In this document: piece after piece, positions 60,742-64,000 of the stretch
Layout of the letters: the number at the start of each line of letters is the position of its first letter
How positions within the stretch are numbered: position 1 is the stretch's first letter
NCBI RefSeq assembly: GCF_020921035.1
Contig: NC_063156.1
Span: 25,406,283-25,470,282, forward strand
Source: Rhodamnia argentea
Lineage: Eukaryota; Streptophyta; Magnoliopsida; Myrtales; Myrtaceae
Reading direction: 5' to 3'
DNA: 64,000 bases
Notes under the pieces: model-generated
Told to the model about the DNA's origin: nothing
Databases searched by the model: none
What the model saw: the letters and a program-made list of their open reading frames with translations, nothing else
Program-made: the position numbers and the translations under genes

Positions 60742-61805
60742 TTACCCAAAAAGTCATAAAACTATTGTGTGTGGGCTGATTTGATCCTAAAATTTTCACT
60801 TTAGTCAAAGTTAGTTCTAAATCTTTTCATGATTTTTCAACGCAGTCTTTCTAGCAAATTTTGGCCGTAAATCCCTAAAAGAATGTCATTTGGTCGATGT
60901 AGCACAGCCATCGTTGAAGTGGACGATATTTGTTGGAGTTAGCAAATACTTCGGGGACCCTTGTTTCTTGCACCGAGCACGCCCACGTGAGTTTAGAGAA
61001 ACCGAAATATGATCTAACAACATGTGACCTTTGCGCACGGAATGCGGGGGTTCGGGAGCGGCGCCCTCGATACAATTGTCCCGCCGCCCGGTGAGCGAGC
61101 AGGGGTTTCGCTCATTTGTCAGCGGACGGCTGCCCCATTGGCCGATAAATGGACGGGGGTTCAAGAGCAACGCCCCAAAACAACAACGGGTTTGGACTTT
61201 TGTTTAAGTTGGTCCATTTATTAAGGGATTAAAGGAGTTTCAGATAGGTTTAGATTTTGGGCCCATTTAGGGCATAAATATTTGCTCATTTTTAGCCGAT
61301 CATTGTAACGAATTGTGTGGCTATAAACCAAAATCATAGTGAAATCTCGTTGCACGATGTAGCCTCATTTTTGGGGTGAACTTGGGTAAACCGTGCATCG
61401 TCTATTTTTCTTCTATTATCTGTGTGATCGTTCCGAATCGGTTTGCGATACAACCCTTCAATATTTACCCTTTTTTGGGATTTTTTAAATTTTCCTTTTT
61501 GTTTCCCTTTATCATTATAACGGCTAGCACAATAGTATGGGCCCATCTATAGCTAGAAACCCTCGCCTGGATATAGGTGAGGGCCATGACGCCCTCATCT
61601 AGATCTAGCGAGAGTTGTCAGACGTCCCATGCGGGATGCTCTAAGGTAATTGGGTATTCACGTAAGCATGTCCCGGCCAAAATTGGCCAATGAGATTATA
61701 TTGACAAATTATCAAAAGATTTATGATAAAATTGACAAAATAAAAAAAAAGTTTAGGATTAAATTGACCACTGTGCAATATATTTATGACTTTTTGATAA
61801 TTATC
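60742..61805. mobile_element. TIR element with ~140-bp arms
   Basis: Left arm 60744-60870 ('aaaaagtcataaaactattg', 'gatcctaaaattttcac', 'gttctaaatcttttcatgat', ending 'aaattttggccg') matches the reverse complement of 61675-61800 ('aaaaagtcataaatatattg', 'aatcctaaactttttt', 'tcataaatcttttgataat', 'caattttggccg'). The interior 60900-61560 includes LTR-like sequence ('gtgtggctataaaccaaaatcatagtg' region, 61315-61345), perhaps a nested insertion. No transposase seen. Confidence 0.7.
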
Positions 61806-64000
61806 CTTATAATTGTAAGAAACATTGAGATATTAAAAAAGTACATACAGGGCATTTTTTTTTATTAAGACTTTGTGTCGTGGATGGTAGAAATATGATA
61901 ATATGAAGAGGTAGCTGAGTGTAGTTCAACGAAACTAATTCGAGAGGCTAGCATGAAGAAATCAGACAGCGAAAGTCAAAAGAAACCTTAAAAAGAGGGA
62001 ATAGCCTAATCGGAGATCGGATTCGATGGAAGAATATGGTTCCCCCGGTCAAAGGTTGACCGTAATATCCCCCCCTCATGGGGACATTGGGACATCAGAG
62101 TTTGACCCAATAATCTTCTTAAAATCAAGATGCCGACATAGAAAAGACATCTTATGGAATTTTTTTGGATCAGTTCGGGCTTGGCACACGTGCTGAAAAT
62201 TCGTGTCAAATTTGTCCGAAAGCCGCCGGATTTATTTGTCCGGCTTCTAGAAATTTTCTCTTTGTACTTCGGGGGACACGTGTCCTGGACCAAAGGTTTA
62301 TAACGATGACCGAGAATGAGCCGAGATATTGAATCTCCATCGTTAGATCCACGAGAGACAGAAAGTGAAATTAAGGAGGCTCAACTACATACAATTAGCC
62401 ATGTCTCCTTATTTGTATCAACCCGTAAATCCGACACAATGAGAGTGATGGAGGTGTTCCTCTCTCACAACGCTGCTCTTTCTAAAGTCCCTTTTCAACG
62501 ATTTGGAATGGGCCAAGTGAGCAAATGAGCGACAAAGTTTGAGGGGAAGGCTGGATTTTGGCGGCTCCAATGAGGAAGGAAAGGAAGTTTAACAGCCGCA
62601 TCGTCGCAATCGTAAGTGTTGGCCCGTGACACATGAACGTGGGGATTCCAACTACCCAAACGCCTACGAAAACGCCCTAGAAGCCCTTGAAATATTCATG
62701 CGTGCGCAACTTTGCCTTTAGCGTCGATCACCTCGATGCGAAAGAGGTATAGAGTCAACTCCCAATCATGCAAACCTCCGATGGGTAGTGTTTGGATGTA
62801 CACAGCATCAATGCTTCGAATAATATTACGAGATTCGGCACTTTCAATGAGAGGATTGTGTTATTGATAAGATTCTTATAGTGTAATTAATTCGATTACG
62901 TAGAAGATTTGAAGAAGTCAGGAGAATTCGATCTTATGACGACATTGAAATGGACAGCGCTAGTTGCAACGAGATTATTTACTAAAACGATGTATCGAGA
63001 ATTCGAATGTTTTCAGACAAAATCAACAGAAATCTGGCACGTCTTTGTATAAAAACTTTCACTCAGTACGAGTTCAAAAGGCTTTTGTTGTAAGCTGGGC
63101 TCGACCCAGTTCCAACATCCATAGAAAATATTAAATTTTCTTTTCAGTTAGAATGACAGGGCTGGGCTAATTGGGCCCGAAAAGAAAATAGCTTAGCGGG
63201 CTAGAGCGGGCCCAATTGGTAGCACAAGCCCAATATTCTAAACAGTGGGCGGTCATTACCAAAACAACTTTGTTATTTCAAATTTTCTTCTTCCAAAATG
63301 ATGTTTAAGTACGATGACATAAGAGAGAGAGAGAGAGAGCAAAAGGCCATCCTTAATATCTTCATCTAAACAGTGGGAATGTCCCACTCTTATCTTGCTT
63401 TCATTTGCAATCTTTTTGAGGTTTTATATTAACGTCACAAGATGCCCCGTAAAAATTTTTTTAGTTTTTTCATCTAGTCGCTGTCTAGCCGGATGTCGTA
63501 ACCACTTTGCACATCGCGGTGGGCTGATCATAAAAATAACAATTTCCGGTTCTGATCGGTTCCATGTTGATCCCTAAATTAAAGCATTACCACACTTAAA
63601 ATAAGGTCTTCAATAGGGCTACCTGCGACTGGGGTCGGTGAAATCTGACTCTGCGGTGCCAACTATCTCCTATGCTTAATTGTCATTATCTTAATTACGT
63701 TTAATTAGCTTTGATTGGAAGAGAAATAAGGGCCATTCTATAAAGCTTAGGTCACCACCCAACTAGAGTACAAATCTAGCTCTGGCAGGACTCATGCCTT
63801 TCGGGAGAATCTCGATCTTTGAAAAATCCCCACTATTATTACCTAAATAAATAAATTCATCTCAGGGGCTTCACTGCAATTTCCTGCTTCATCAAGGGCT
63901 ACAAATACAAATTTTGTCACGGAAGAGCTGACACTTGTTTAATGTAAAATGGGTGTCCGTTACCCCCATGTTTTCGATTTTCTTTTGTTTTTCCTGGTAT
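61806..64000. other. Right-end intergenic, no gene seen
   Basis: No recognisable gene. 63740-63830 has phrases seen in plant gypsy-type LTR elements ('ggtcaccacccaact'), weakly supported. (GA)n at 63322-63339. Confidence 0.35.

Overview
This window is plant nuclear DNA, most likely from a woody eudicot. The genes have short spliced exons, AT-rich introns and long transposon-filled intergenic stretches. The products are plant-only families: a YUCCA auxin monooxygenase, an ALE2-type receptor kinase, a tau-class glutathione transferase and a plant MCTP. A Myrtales origin is my guess and cannot be proven from the sequence. I see no prokaryotic, organellar or viral gene block.

Layout. 1-2574: 3'-truncated minus-strand gene for an unrecognised protein (six exons visible). 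3094-3535: small terminal-inverted-repeat (TIR) element. 3890-4345: broken MCTP pseudogene. 4686-6745: LTR-derived tandem array. 7602-8743: tau GST (+). 9076-11350: possible orphan exon and a diverged tandem duplication. 13242-13315: tRNA-Val(AAC). 14089-15746: YUCCA8/9-type gene (-). 15.9-31.4 kb: gene-poor, transposon-rich, with a well-bounded Mutator-like element at 26569-27840 and a MITE at 25674-25974. 31493-34567: intronless four-C2 MCTP (+). 35449-43467: 12-exon pfkB sugar kinase (-), convergent with the MCTP gene. 46285-51920: nine-exon ALE2 receptor kinase (-). 57774-58599: two-exon cupin (-). The rest to 64000 is repeats and unassigned DNA.

How the genes relate. The genes do not form a pathway. 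YUCCA makes auxin, ALE2 signals for epidermis and cuticle formation, MCTPs sit at ER-plasma membrane contacts and plasmodesmata, and the GST detoxifies. The grouping looks like inherited gene order. From memory, Arabidopsis has a cupin, this pfkB kinase and YUC8 close together on chromosome 4 (At4g28703, At4g28706, At4g28720), and an MCTP and YUC9 close together on chromosome 1 (At1g04150, At1g04180). This window carries all of these types, so it resembles an unfractionated version of both regions.

I found no convincing new biological system. The strongest leads are a possible gene-capturing Mutator-like element, the uncharacterised RVxF-motif gene at the left edge, a GC-AG intron in the pfkB gene, and an upstream ORF that stops six bases before the ALE2 start. 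Exon structures were worked out by hand from frame continuity and splice sites; transcripts were not available.
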